Positions 1-7,162 of a DNA stretch of 64,000 bases are shown piece by piece. A program made the position numbers and the translations under genes. Every line of letters begins with the position of its first letter. Within the stretch, counting starts at the first letter, position 1. The notes under the pieces are model-generated. The model did no database searches. It saw nothing but the letters and a program-made list of their open reading frames with translations, and had not been told where the DNA came from. The stretch is from NCBI RefSeq assembly GCF_022846615.1, contig NZ_AP025637.1, forward strand, positions 3,497,001-3,561,000. The letters run 5' to 3'. This DNA is from Roseomonas fluvialis (GTDB lineage Bacteria > Pseudomonadota > Alphaproteobacteria > Acetobacterales > Acetobacteraceae).

Positions 1-759
1 AACGTGCCGGTCGGCACGCCGAACGCGGTGTTTCTCGGCAGCCCTGCCCTGCTGGGCGGCGGCAATGGCGGGCCGCTCGTCAACAGCGGCACCAATTCCT
101 TCGTCGCCCTGGCCGGCCCGGCCGGGCGCGCCGACCGCCCCGGCGTGATGGTCGGCAGCGAGGCGACCGGGCTTTTCGCACCTTCGGCCACCGACATCGC
201 CGCGGTGGCGGCGGGCGTCGAGGTGTTCCGCGCCACCTCGGCCGGGACCGTGACGCTCGGCGCCACGTCGGGCGCGCACGGCTTCGGCGTGACCACGCCG
301 GCAAATACGGTGAACCGCGTCATCGCGACCGGCACCGTGGCCGCCGGCACGCCGAGCCTGGCGGTCGCGGGCACCGATGCAAACATCGGCATCGCCCTCG
401 CCGCCAAGGGCACCGGCACGGTCCGCCTGCAGACGCGCTCCGCCACCGCCTTCGAGGTGAACGCGACGGGCACGCCGGGCAATTTCGTGCGGGTCAACGC
501 GACCGCCTCGGGCGGCACACCGCAGATCATTTCGCAGGGCAGCGACACCAACGTCGCGCTGCAGCTCTCGGCCAAGGGGGCGGCCGCGGTCACCGCATCG
601 AACCCGCTGCAGCTGCCCGGCTACACGGTCGCGACGCTGCCCGCGGCCGCGACCTACGTGCGCTGCGTGATCTACGTGTCGGACGGCACGGCGAACAAGC
701 GGCTCGCGATCAGCGACGGCACCGCCTGGCGCTGGCCGGACGGCGCGGTGGTGAGCTGA
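1..759 (+). CDS. Phage tail-fibre-like protein (5' end outside window)
   Basis: The reading frame is open from the left edge; the first in-window start would be GTG at 4, but the frame probably continues leftwards. The protein is rich in Gly, Ala and Thr and contains two copies of a beta-type repeat, GTDANIGIALAAKGTGTVRL and GSDTNVALQLSAKGAAAVTA, about 65 residues apart. This 'S.TN..L.L..KGTG.V' pattern is typical of phage tail fibres and tail-spike shafts. The C-terminus (YVSDGTANKRLAISDGTAWRWPDG) also resembles tail-fibre ends, where a small module reads out surface contacts. It precedes another tail-fibre-type gene by 31 bases. A role in host recognition is inferred from family resemblance only. 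Confidence 0.6.
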   Translation, partial: NVPVGTPNAVFLGSPALLGGGNGGPLVNSGTNSFVALAGPAGRADRPGVMVGSEATGLFAPSATDIAAVAAGVEVFRATSAGTVTLGATSGAHGFGVTTPANTVNRVIATGTVAAGTPSLAVAGTDANIGIALAAKGTGTVRLQTRSATAFEVNATGTPGNFVRVNATASGGTPQIISQGSDTNVALQLSAKGAAAVTASNPLQLPGYTVATLPAAATYVRCVIYVSDGTANKRLAISDGTAWRWPDGAVVS

Positions 760-790
760 AGCATCCAGGACAGCGAAGGACACCACAGCC

Positions 791-1168
791 ATGGCATCCC
801 TGACCGACTACGCGAAGAACCTGCTCGCCCGCGCGCTGGTGGGCCGTCAGCCTTCCCTGCCCGTCGCGGCCTGGGCGGGCCTGGGCACCGGCGGTACCGA
901 CGCCGCCGGTCTGTCCGGCGAGCCGGCGGCCGCATCGGGTTATGCGCGCCAGCCCGTGACGTTCACGGGCAGCGGCGCGCAGCGCAACACCGCGCCGCTG
1001 CGCTTCGCCTTCACCACCGGCGTCGGCACCCTCACACATGTGGGGCTGTACGATGCTGTGGCGGGCGGCAATGCACTCGCCTGGGGCACGCTCGGCACGC
1101 CTGCCACGCTCAGTGCCGCGGGCACCATCACGGTGCCGGCCGAGAGCCTGACGGTGCTGGCGGACTGA
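791..1168 (+). CDS. Phage tail fibre / adaptor-like protein
   Basis: A 125-residue protein that starts MASLTDYAKNLLARALVG. Residues 50-60 read SGYARQPVTF, and later come GTLTHVGLYDA and NALAWGTL. This series (TDYA-N-LL, GYARQAVTF, GT-THFG-LFDA, LAWG) is characteristic of the small phage 'tail fibre protein' family found beside receptor-binding proteins in many tailed phages. It has no signal peptide or membrane segment, as expected for a virion component assembled in the cytoplasm. It follows the longer fibre-like gene by 31 bases, so the two are probably co-transcribed. The upstream context CAGCGAAGGACACCACAGCC gives an AAGGA ribosome site. Exact position in the tail is not known from sequence. 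Confidence 0.65.
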   Translation: MASLTDYAKNLLARALVGRQPSLPVAAWAGLGTGGTDAAGLSGEPAAASGYARQPVTFTGSGAQRNTAPLRFAFTTGVGTLTHVGLYDAVAGGNALAWGTLGTPATLSAAGTITVPAESLTVLAD

Positions 1169-1316
1169 CGCCAGCGGCCGATTTGATCGACCGCTGGCAT
1201 GACCATTTCGTGCCGCTCCGACGCCGGCCTGCCGGCATCGTGCGGACGCACAGTTCCGGCGTGACGCCCATTCGGGCGCCCGGCACGAGTCTCGCGCTCG
1301 TGCCGTTTGTACATGG

Positions 1317-1700
1317 CTACTCCGCAGCGATGCGGTTGCGGATGCCCCCGCCCGCCGATCGCCCCGCATCGATCAGCGCCTGGGTGCGGTCGCGCGCCCA
1401 GGTCGCGCCCATGTTGGGCCGCAGGTCCGCATTGCGTTCGTCCACCACGGCGTAGGTCACCAGGAACCCCTGCCCCGCCCGCCCGGCGATGATGGCGAGC
1501 TCCACCACCATGAAGCTAACATGCAGTTCGGGCGTGCAGGACCCGCCGCGGTCGATCGGCATGCGGACCTCCCGCTGCAGCCCGGCCGTAAAGGCCAGCG
1601 CGTCGTCGCGCGCCTCGTTGTGGCGGACGACATGGATACACGACGCGGCCGCGCCGCCGCACCAGGCCATCCCCACCAGCATCGCAACCGCCGCCCGCAC
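1317..1700 (-). CDS. Exported protein of unknown function within prophage
   Basis: A 127-residue product read from GTG at 1700, chosen because a strong AGGAGG site sits six bases upstream. Residues 1-20 form a signal peptide (VRAAVAMLVGMAWCGGAAAS) and the mature chain starts at or near a Cys. The mature part is about 107 residues, soluble, with a second Cys in RGGSCTPELHVSF and a C-terminal WARDRTQALIDAGRSAGG segment. I recognise no family. It is the only minus-strand gene in the prophage segment and faces the lysis genes head-on. Such antisense, independently expressed genes in prophages are often cargo genes ('morons') expressed in the lysogen; that role is an inference. A lipoprotein anchor is possible, but the AAASC sequence is not a good lipobox. 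Confidence 0.5.
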   Translation of the reverse strand: MRAAVAMLVGMAWCGGAAASCIHVVRHNEARDDALAFTAGLQREVRMPIDRGGSCTPELHVSFMVVELAIIAGRAGQGFLVTYAVVDERNADLRPNMGATWARDRTQALIDAGRSAGGGIRNRIAAE

Positions 1701-1781
1701 CCTGGCCCTCCTGTCGCCGAACCGGCGCGCAGGATGCCCGGAAGCGCGCGCGCATGCATCCCCTTCGAAGGAGCCACCGCC

Positions 1782-2453
1782 ATGGACCCGCGCCAGACCC
1801 GCGGCTTTCGCAACCGCAACCCCGGCAACATCGACCACGTGCCGGCCAATCGTTGGCAGGGCCTGGCCGATCCGCCGCTGGAGCCCGCGCCGGCCGGCGG
1901 CGGACGGGCGCGCTTCGCGCGCTTCGTCAGCCACGAATACGGCATCCGCGCGCTGGCCGCGCTGCTCACCACCTACCAGGACCGGCACGGGCTGCGCACC
2001 ATCCGCGGCATCGTCTCGCGCTGGGCGCCGGGCAACGAGAACGACACGGAAGCCTATATCGCCGCCGTCGCGCGGCGGATGGACCGGCATCCGCGCGCCG
2101 TGCTCGACCTGCACAGCCATGCCGACCTGCGACCGCTGGTCGAGGCGATCATCCATCACGAGATCGGCGGCAACCCCTATGGCGGTGCGACGATTGACGC
2201 CGGGCTGCGCCTGATGGGTGTTGCGCCGCAGGGCCGCGTGGCCGCGGTGCGCAGCGGCACGGTCCGCGCGGCCGCCGGCACCGCCGCGGCAGGCGTTGCC
2301 GCCACCGCCGTGGTGCAGCCGATCGCCGAGGCCGCCGCGCAGGCCGCGCCGGCGCTCTCCGCCCTGCAGAACCTCGCACCCTGGGTCGCGGCGCTGATCG
2401 TGCTGGGTGTGGCAGGCTACTTCATCTGGCAGCGGCTGCGTCGGCCGGCATGA
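1782..2453 (+). CDS. P5-like virion muralytic / structural protein with C-terminal membrane anchor
   Basis: A 223-residue protein read from ATG 1782, preceded by GAAGGAG. It opens with TRGFRNRNPGNIDHVPANRW and continues with EYGIRALAALLTTYQDRHGL, TIRGIVSRWAPGNENDTEAY and LRPLVEAIIHHEIGG. This is the recognisable fold of phage 'structural protein P5' relatives, which are lysozyme-like muramidases or lytic transglycosylases that degrade peptidoglycan during entry or exit. The conserved region covers about residues 8-150. After an Ala-rich linker there is one membrane helix (about residues 197-215, APWVAALIVLGVAGYFIW) with a positively charged end, so the enzyme is probably tethered in the inner membrane. 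Its stop overlaps the start of the next gene (ATGA), so the two are translationally coupled. It is probably the endolysin, but catalysis is not proven. Confidence 0.65.
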   Translation: MDPRQTRGFRNRNPGNIDHVPANRWQGLADPPLEPAPAGGGRARFARFVSHEYGIRALAALLTTYQDRHGLRTIRGIVSRWAPGNENDTEAYIAAVARRMDRHPRAVLDLHSHADLRPLVEAIIHHEIGGNPYGGATIDAGLRLMGVAPQGRVAAVRSGTVRAAAGTAAAGVAATAVVQPIAEAAAQAAPALSALQNLAPWVAALIVLGVAGYFIWQRLRRPA

Positions 2454-2692
2454 CCGCGCTGCTGGCAGCCGCCTGGTCGCGCGCGGCGGGATGGATCGCG
2501 GCGATCGGCGCCGCCCTCGCGGTGCTGGCGGCGCTCTACGGGGCCGGGCGCCGCGACGGGCGCGCCCTGGCCGAGGCACGGACACAACAGCGCGCGGCGC
2601 GCGCACGGGAGTTGCGCGATGCGGTGGACCGCGACGTGGATCGCAGTGTCGATCCTGCTGACGAGCTGCGCCGGGACTGGCGGCGCGACTGA
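2450..2692 (+). CDS. Inner-membrane spanin-like protein (Rz-like)
   Basis: An 80-residue protein with one N-terminal membrane helix (about residues 12-31, AAGWIAAIGAALAVLAALYG). A charged, helical, Ala/Arg/Glu-rich tail follows (RTQQRAARARELRDAVDRD). That is the plan of inner-membrane spanins of phage lysis cassettes: a short transmembrane helix and a periplasmic coiled-coil arm. It begins in an ATGA overlap with the muralytic gene. Its last third contains, in another frame, the start of a small lipoprotein gene, which is the hallmark arrangement of Rz/Rz1 pairs. Sequence similarity among spanins is very low, so the call depends on topology and gene architecture, not on conserved residues. 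Confidence 0.55.
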   Translation: MTALLAAAWSRAAGWIAAIGAALAVLAALYGAGRRDGRALAEARTQQRAARARELRDAVDRDVDRSVDPADELRRDWRRD

Positions 2693-2804
2693 CTGCGCCG
2701 CCTGGCGCCCCATCCTGGTGCAGCAGGACGACGCGCTGAGCACGCCGACGGCCCGCGCCATCCTGGCGCATAACCGTGCCGGGCGGCGGCTGTGCGGGTG
2801 GTGA
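2619..2804 (+). CDS. Small lipoprotein overlapping the spanin gene (Rz1-like)
   Basis: A 61-residue product in a different frame from the preceding gene, overlapping its last 74 bases and running past it. It begins MRWTATWIAVSILLTSCAG: a short hydrophobic signal with a clear lipobox (LTSC, Cys at 17). The mature part is about 45 residues and contains DCAAWRPILVQQDD, STPTARAILAHN and a terminal LCGW. The W-I-D-T-A-ILAHN-CGW pattern occurs in small proteins at the end of phage lysis modules in alphaproteobacteria. Its position relative to the membrane-anchored partner fits an outer-membrane spanin, although the mature chain is not Pro-rich as in lambda Rz1. Confidence 0.55.
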   Translation: MRWTATWIAVSILLTSCAGTGGATDCAAWRPILVQQDDALSTPTARAILAHNRAGRRLCGW

Positions 2805-3782
2805 TCAGTCCGCCTGGATCTCCGCGATCATCGCCATCGCCTGGTCCGGCAGCGGCCCGCGCGCGATCGCGGCGACGGCGTGGTCCAGCTCCGCGATGCT
2901 CGACGTGCCGATGATGGCCGTCCCGATCTGCGCGGGCATCACGGCGTAGCGCAGCGCGAGCTCCACCAGGTCCGATGCATGGCCGGCCTGCACCACGGGC
3001 AGCAGGCGCCGTGCGGCGGCCACATCCGCCGCGTAGCTCGCGCCCGATCCGATCGGCGCCACCTTGGGCACGCCGAGCGGTGAACGCGCCTCGCTGCCGC
3101 TCAGCGCACCGCCGGCGAGGATGCGGATGGCCATCACCCCCACATCCTGCGCTGCCGCCTGCGCGATCACGCCCCCGAGGTCGGGCATGGCAGAGCCGGC
3201 CGGCAGTGGCGTGATGCCGCTCGGGTTCAGCGCGTTGTAGGGCATTTGCGCGGTGGCGAAACCGCCTTCGGCCAGCACGCGCAGGATCTCGGGCGCATCA
3301 CCCAGGCCGGTTATACCGTAGTGGCGGAACTTGCCCTGGTCGCGCAGCCGCTGCAGCGCGGGCACCGCCTGCTGCAGGATGGCGTCAGCGGTGAAGTCGG
3401 GGTCGCGGCCCTCGCGCGTGATCGGTTCGTGCAGGTGCAGGATGTCCACGCTGTCGCGCTGAAGGCGCTTCAGGCTGTCATGCACCGAGGCCACGATGGT
3501 GCCCGCGATGTCGTCGCGCTGCGCGCCGCGGATGCGCACCTTGGTCGCGACGGTCACCTCCGCGCGCAGTACCTTCAGGGCGCGGCCGAGATTCGTCTCC
3601 GACACGCCATCCCCATAGGCGGAGGCGGTGTCGAAATAGGTGATGCCATGGTCGATGGCGCGCCCGATTGCGCGGTCCTGCTCGGCCGCCGTGCCCTTCA
3701 CCATCAGCCCGCCGATGGCGCCGCAGCCATAGCCGAGCACGGAGACCGCGATCCCGGTCTTCCCCAGCCGTCGTTGTTCCAT
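2805..3782 (-). CDS. Aldo/keto reductase
   Basis: A 325-residue NAD(P)H-dependent oxidoreductase of the AKR superfamily, read from ATG 3782 behind a GGGAGG site. It begins MEQRRLGKTGIAVSVLGYG, the usual first strand of the TIM barrel. The catalytic Asp and Tyr lie in YFDTASAYGDG and the catalytic Lys in VATKVRI. The His position is represented by DILHLHEP. Towards the C-terminus the cofactor-binding segment is represented by IGTAIIGTSSIAELDHAV. The family reduces aldehydes and ketones in the cytoplasm; the actual substrate cannot be read from the sequence. The gene stands alone, divergent from the Bug-type receptor gene that starts about 130 bases away. Confidence 0.85.
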   Translation of the reverse strand: MEQRRLGKTGIAVSVLGYGCGAIGGLMVKGTAAEQDRAIGRAIDHGITYFDTASAYGDGVSETNLGRALKVLRAEVTVATKVRIRGAQRDDIAGTIVASVHDSLKRLQRDSVDILHLHEPITREGRDPDFTADAILQQAVPALQRLRDQGKFRHYGITGLGDAPEILRVLAEGGFATAQMPYNALNPSGITPLPAGSAMPDLGGVIAQAAAQDVGVMAIRILAGGALSGSEARSPLGVPKVAPIGSGASYAADVAAARRLLPVVQAGHASDLVELALRYAVMPAQIGTAIIGTSSIAELDHAVAAIARGPLPDQAMAMIAEIQAD

Positions 3783-3912
3783 CCTGTGCCTCCCGTGCGT
3801 CGCGGCGGATGCTGCGGCAGGCGCTGCGCAGCGGCAAGCCGCGCTGTTGCCGGGCCCGGCGCGCGGTGCCACGCTCGCTCCGCGGCCAACGATGCCGTCG
3901 GGAGGAACCACC

Positions 3913-4887
3913 ATGACCACACGCCGCGCGATCCTGCTCGCCGCAGCTGCTGCGCCGCTGGCTCGCCCCGCGCTCGCCGCCTATCCGGACCGGCCGATCC
4001 GCGTGGTCGTGCCCTTTGCCGCCGGCGGCAACACCGACATCCTCGCGCGCATCCTGGCCACGCGCATGGCCGAGCGCCTGGGTCGCCCCATGGTGATCGA
4101 CAACCGCACCGGCGCGGGCGGGTCGGTCGGTGCCGAGGCGGTCGCGAAGGCCACCCCCGATGGCTACACGCTGCTGTTCGGCGCCGGCGGGCCGCTCACC
4201 GCCAATCCGGTGCTGGTGACGAACCTGCCCTATGACGTGCCGCGGGATTTCCGCCCGATCGGCCTGGTCGGCGTCCTGCCCATGATCTGCCAGGTCGGCC
4301 CGCGCATCGAGGCGCGCACGCTGACCGACTTCATCGCCATCCTGCGCGCCCGCCCGGGCCAGGTGACGATCGCGACGCCGGGTGCCGGAAGTGCCGCGCA
4401 CCTGGCGCTCGAACTGCTGATGGCGGGGGCGAATGTGCGCGCGGTGCACGTGCCCTATCGCGGCGGCAGCGCCATGATCGCCGACCTGGTCAGCGGCACC
4501 GTCGATGCCGGGATGGTGGAACTGCCCTCCGCGCTGCCGCTGCACCTCGATGGCAAGGCGCCGATCATCGCCATCGCCACCGCGCAGCGATCCCCCGTGC
4601 TGCCGAACGTGCAGACCTTCATCGAGGCCGGGCTGCCCGGCTTCACCGCCGGGTCCTATGGCGGGCTGCTGGCGCCCGCGGCGACGCCGACCGACGTGGT
4701 CGCGACGCTGCACGGCGCCCTGGCGGCGACGCTCGCCGAACCCACCGTGGTGTCGCGCATCGCCGAGGTGGGGGCGATCCCCGCCGCCGAGGCGCAGCGC
4801 ACGCCCGACGGCTTCGCGGCCTTCCTGGCGAGTGAGCTGGCCAATGCGCGCCGTGCGGCGGAGCTCGCGGGTCTGCGGCCGTCCTGA
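3913..4887 (+). CDS. Tripartite tricarboxylate transporter (Bug-type) substrate-binding protein
   Basis: A 324-residue exported receptor read from ATG 3913, preceded by GGAGGAA. Residues 1-22 are a signal peptide (TTRRAILLAAAAAPLARPALA), with a twin-Arg pair that makes Tat export possible. The mature protein starts YPDRPIRVVVPFAAGGNTD, the signature of the Bug / TctC family. It also has VIDNRTGAGGSVGAEAVAKA and PDGYTLLFG, and the typical GTVDAGMVELPSALP segment. These proteins bind small carboxylates or related compounds in the periplasm and usually feed a TctAB permease. No permease is present here, so this is one of the many orphan Bug receptors, and the ligand is unknown. Confidence 0.88.
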   Translation: MTTRRAILLAAAAAPLARPALAAYPDRPIRVVVPFAAGGNTDILARILATRMAERLGRPMVIDNRTGAGGSVGAEAVAKATPDGYTLLFGAGGPLTANPVLVTNLPYDVPRDFRPIGLVGVLPMICQVGPRIEARTLTDFIAILRARPGQVTIATPGAGSAAHLALELLMAGANVRAVHVPYRGGSAMIADLVSGTVDAGMVELPSALPLHLDGKAPIIAIATAQRSPVLPNVQTFIEAGLPGFTAGSYGGLLAPAATPTDVVATLHGALAATLAEPTVVSRIAEVGAIPAAEAQRTPDGFAAFLASELANARRAAELAGLRPS

Positions 4888-5021
4888 CCGGTGCCGGGCG
4901 GACGGCGACGCTCACGCGGCCACAGGCGCAGAGATGCCGCGCCGCCGCGTCGCGGATCGCCCGCCATGGACAGGCCGCCGGCGGCGGGGAAGGATCGGGC
5001 CAGTCACCGGAGGGCAGGCGG

Positions 5022-5432
5022 ATGAAGTTCAAGCGCATCGAACACGTGGCGATCGCGGTGCGGGACCTGGATACGGTGCGCGACACGCTCGCGCGCATCG
5101 GCCTCACCTGCGAGCACGAGGAGACGCTGCCCGGCCCCGGCGTGCGCCTGGCGATGCTGCCGATCGGCGAATCCGCGTTGGAGCTGCTGGAACCCCAGCG
5201 CGAGGACGGCCGCACGGCGGAATGGATCCGCGAACGCGGCGAAGGCCTGTTCCACATCTGCCTGGAGGTCGACGACATCGAGGCGTCGCTGGCGGAGCTC
5301 AAGGCGAAGGGCGTGAAGCTGCGCGACGAGGTGCCACGGGCCGGCCATGGCGGGCACCGGATCGCGTTCATCGATCCGGCGAGCACGGCGGGGATCGTGA
5401 TCGAGCTGGTTGAGATGACCGGCGGGCATTGA
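5022..5432 (+). CDS. mce: Methylmalonyl-CoA epimerase
   Basis: A 136-residue protein of the vicinal-oxygen-chelate superfamily, started at ATG 5022 after GGAGGGCAGGCGG. It interconverts the 2R and 2S forms of methylmalonyl-CoA in propionyl-CoA catabolism. Metal-ligand positions expected for the family are visible: His8 in IEHVAIAV, the ALELLEP segment, His in GLFHICLEVDD, and Glu in GIVIELVE near the C-terminus. PASTAGIVIELVE and GHRIAFIDP are standard for this enzyme. Full length and single-domain, as usual. Its partners, methylmalonyl-CoA mutase and propionyl-CoA carboxylase, are not in the window. The tRNA-Thr gene follows on the opposite strand after three bases. Confidence 0.88.
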   Translation: MKFKRIEHVAIAVRDLDTVRDTLARIGLTCEHEETLPGPGVRLAMLPIGESALELLEPQREDGRTAEWIRERGEGLFHICLEVDDIEASLAELKAKGVKLRDEVPRAGHGGHRIAFIDPASTAGIVIELVEMTGGH

Positions 5433-5435
5433 GGG

Positions 5436-5510
<75 letters not shown>

Positions 5511-5574
5511 GCCGGGCCCGCAGGCGACGCGCTGTCTAGGCGGATGGGCGCAGCAGCGCAAGCCCTGGCTGGGG

Positions 5575-6201
5575 TCAGAACGGCCCGCCGAGGCCCCTGC
5601 GCCGGGGGCCGGGCAGGGCAGTGCCGGCGCCGCCGTCAGGCTGGCCGATCCGCGCCGCGATGCGCGCCCGAATTCGATCGAGGTCCGCACCCGGCCCGAT
5701 TACCGGCCGGCAGGGCACGTCGGCTTGGGCCTCGGTCGCTACCCGGATGCCGTCGACGATGATCATCTCGTGCACACACATCTCGACCTGAAGGTATCGG
5801 ATGCGGCCGGTATGGGGCGCCCGCACGATACTGCGCCCGTTCACCAGCGCCACGACCGGGACCAGGCGTTCATCGAGCCCGATGAGTGTATGCGGGGCCA
5901 GGATGGTGTCACGCAGCGGCGACCCGATATCCAGCGCGCCGCGGCGGATCAGGATGGGCGCGGCGTCCGGCCGGACCGACAGGTCCACGGTCACTTCGTT
6001 CATCCGCTGGATCGGACTGTACCCGACCCTGCCGACCACAAGGACGATGTCACCGGGAAAGACAGCGTCGATCGCGCTCTCCCCGTCGATTGTAACGACC
6101 AAGCCGGATGGAAACAGCCCGCCAGAACCCAAGGCATCGCTGCCATCGCGCGCCGGTGAGTCGCGTCCTGGCGGCGCAGCGGGGCGTCCTGTATTGTTCA
6201 T
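5575..6201 (-). CDS. Hint-domain-like protein lacking the catalytic cysteine
   Basis: A 208-residue protein read from ATG 6201. Residues about 25-165 follow the plan of the Hint_2 (Hedgehog/intein) family common in Acetobacteraceae and Rhodobacteraceae. A GTRI-like opening appears as PSGLVVTIDGE, followed by FPGDIVLVVGRVGY, PILIRRGALDIGSPLRD, APHTLIGLDERLVPVVALVN and RIRYLQVEMCVHEMIIVDG. In normal members the domain starts with a Cys that carries out the N-S acyl shift; here that position reads GLFPSG, with no Cys. The APHT His-containing motif is retained. The protein is therefore probably not self-processing, or is a decayed member. An upstream run around 6220-6240 is AT-rich and may hold its promoter. 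Function unknown. Confidence 0.55.
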   Translation of the reverse strand: MNNTGRPAAPPGRDSPARDGSDALGSGGLFPSGLVVTIDGESAIDAVFPGDIVLVVGRVGYSPIQRMNEVTVDLSVRPDAAPILIRRGALDIGSPLRDTILAPHTLIGLDERLVPVVALVNGRSIVRAPHTGRIRYLQVEMCVHEMIIVDGIRVATEAQADVPCRPVIGPGADLDRIRARIAARIGQPDGGAGTALPGPRRRGLGGPF

Positions 6202-6344
6202 TGTCCGAAACCCCGGCGTTTTTTCTAATAGGACATTAGCGCCGCGCATCGCCGATTGCATCCGACAGGTTGAACGCTCAATAACAAGTGAACGTACTGC
6301 GCGAGGCGCGTTGCGAAAACCACCACGCCGCGGGATCATGCGGC

Positions 6345-6518
6345 ATGGTCCACACGCCGCCGCCGCCGAAGCCCCCGGCCGAACCCGACCGCGCCGCCCG
6401 CCTGGCCGCCGCCCTGCGGGAGAACCTCAAGCGCCGCAAGGCGCAGGCGCGCGCGCGGGAAGCCGTCCCGGCCGAGCCCGCCCCCGCCGAGGTTGCCCCT
6501 GAAAAGGCCATGGGTTAA
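6345..6518 (+). CDS. Small charged protein of unknown function upstream of dcd
   Basis: A 57-residue product read from ATG 6345, although an upstream ATG at 6288 would add 19 residues. It starts with a Pro-rich stretch ([12 protein letters not shown]), followed by a basic helix ([24 protein letters not shown]) and an Ala/Pro tail. Short proteins with a '[21 protein letters not shown]' helix are, as I recall, widespread beside core genes in Acetobacteraceae and related groups. No function is known to me. There is no signal peptide, membrane helix or cysteine pattern. It may simply be a nucleic-acid-binding peptide because of its charge, but that is a guess. Confidence 0.55.
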   Translation: MVHTPPPPKPPAEPDRAARLAAALRENLKRRKAQARAREAVPAEPAPAEVAPEKAMG

Positions 6519-6605
6519 TCCCGCCACCCCGGGGCGCCCCCGGGGCCGTCGCGTTGTCCCCCGGCCCCGCCCGCCCCAACCGCCGCAGGCAGGCCCGACC
6601 CACCC

Positions 6606-7160
6606 ATGCCCATCATGCCCGACAGCTGGATCCGCCGCATGGCGACGGAACACGGCATGATCGACCCCTTCGTCGAGGCGCAGCGGCGCGAGGGCGTGAT
6701 CTCCTACGGCCTGTCCTCCTACGGCTACGACGCCCGCGCCGCCGAGGAATTCAAGATCTTCACCAACGTCGACAACGCGGTGGTGGACCCCAAGCAGTTC
6801 AGCGACTCCGGCTTCGTCACGCGCAGCGGGCCGGTCTGCATCATCCCGCCCAATTCCTTCGTGCTGACGCACACGGTCGAATACTTCCGAATCCCGCGCG
6901 ACGTGCTGGTGATCTGTCTCGGCAAGTCCACCTATGCGCGCTGCGGGCTGATCGTGAACGTGACGCCGCTCGAACCCGAATGGGAAGGCCAGGTCACCAT
7001 CGAGATCAGCAACACCACGCCCCTTCCCGCCAAGGTCTATGCGAACGAGGGCGTGTGCCAGTTCCTGTTCCTGCAGGGTGCCGCCCCGCCCGAGGTCAGC
7101 TACGCCGACCGGCGCGGCAAATACATGGGCCAGCGCGGCGTCGCGCTGCCGAGGCTGTAG
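6606..7160 (+). CDS. dcd: dCTP deaminase
   Basis: A 184-residue enzyme that deaminates dCTP to dUTP, supplying dUMP for thymidylate synthesis in the cytoplasm. The N-terminus ([19 protein letters not shown]) and the trimer-interface segment [12 protein letters not shown] are typical. The active-site stretch [21 protein letters not shown] gives Ser108 and Arg112, and the catalytic Glu is residue 133 in TIEISNTT. The C-terminal [19 protein letters not shown] is the nucleotide-covering tail. The length matches the family. murA begins two bases after its stop codon, so dcd leads the dcd-murA-his transcription unit. Confidence 0.95.
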   Translation: MPIMPDSWIRRMATEHGMIDPFVEAQRREGVISYGLSSYGYDARAAEEFKIFTNVDNAVVDPKQFSDSGFVTRSGPVCIIPPNSFVLTHTVEYFRIPRDVLVICLGKSTYARCGLIVNVTPLEPEWEGQVTIEISNTTPLPAKVYANEGVCQFLFLQGAAPPEVSYADRRGKYMGQRGVALPRL

Positions 7161-7162
7161 CC

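Larger units (their letters stand above)
1..2804. mobile_element. Right end of a prophage (tail fibre and lysis genes)
   Basis: Two tail-fibre-type proteins are followed by a P5-like muralytic protein and an overlapping inner-membrane/lipoprotein pair of the Rz/Rz1 kind, all on the plus strand and closely packed. This is the usual late end of a temperate phage or phage-derived element. One exported protein lies on the opposite strand between the tail and lysis genes. The next gene rightwards is an ordinary aldo/keto reductase on the minus strand, so the element probably ends close to 2804. The left part lies outside the window, so I cannot say whether the prophage is complete or a gene-transfer-agent-like relic. 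No attachment site was recognised. Confidence 0.7.
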
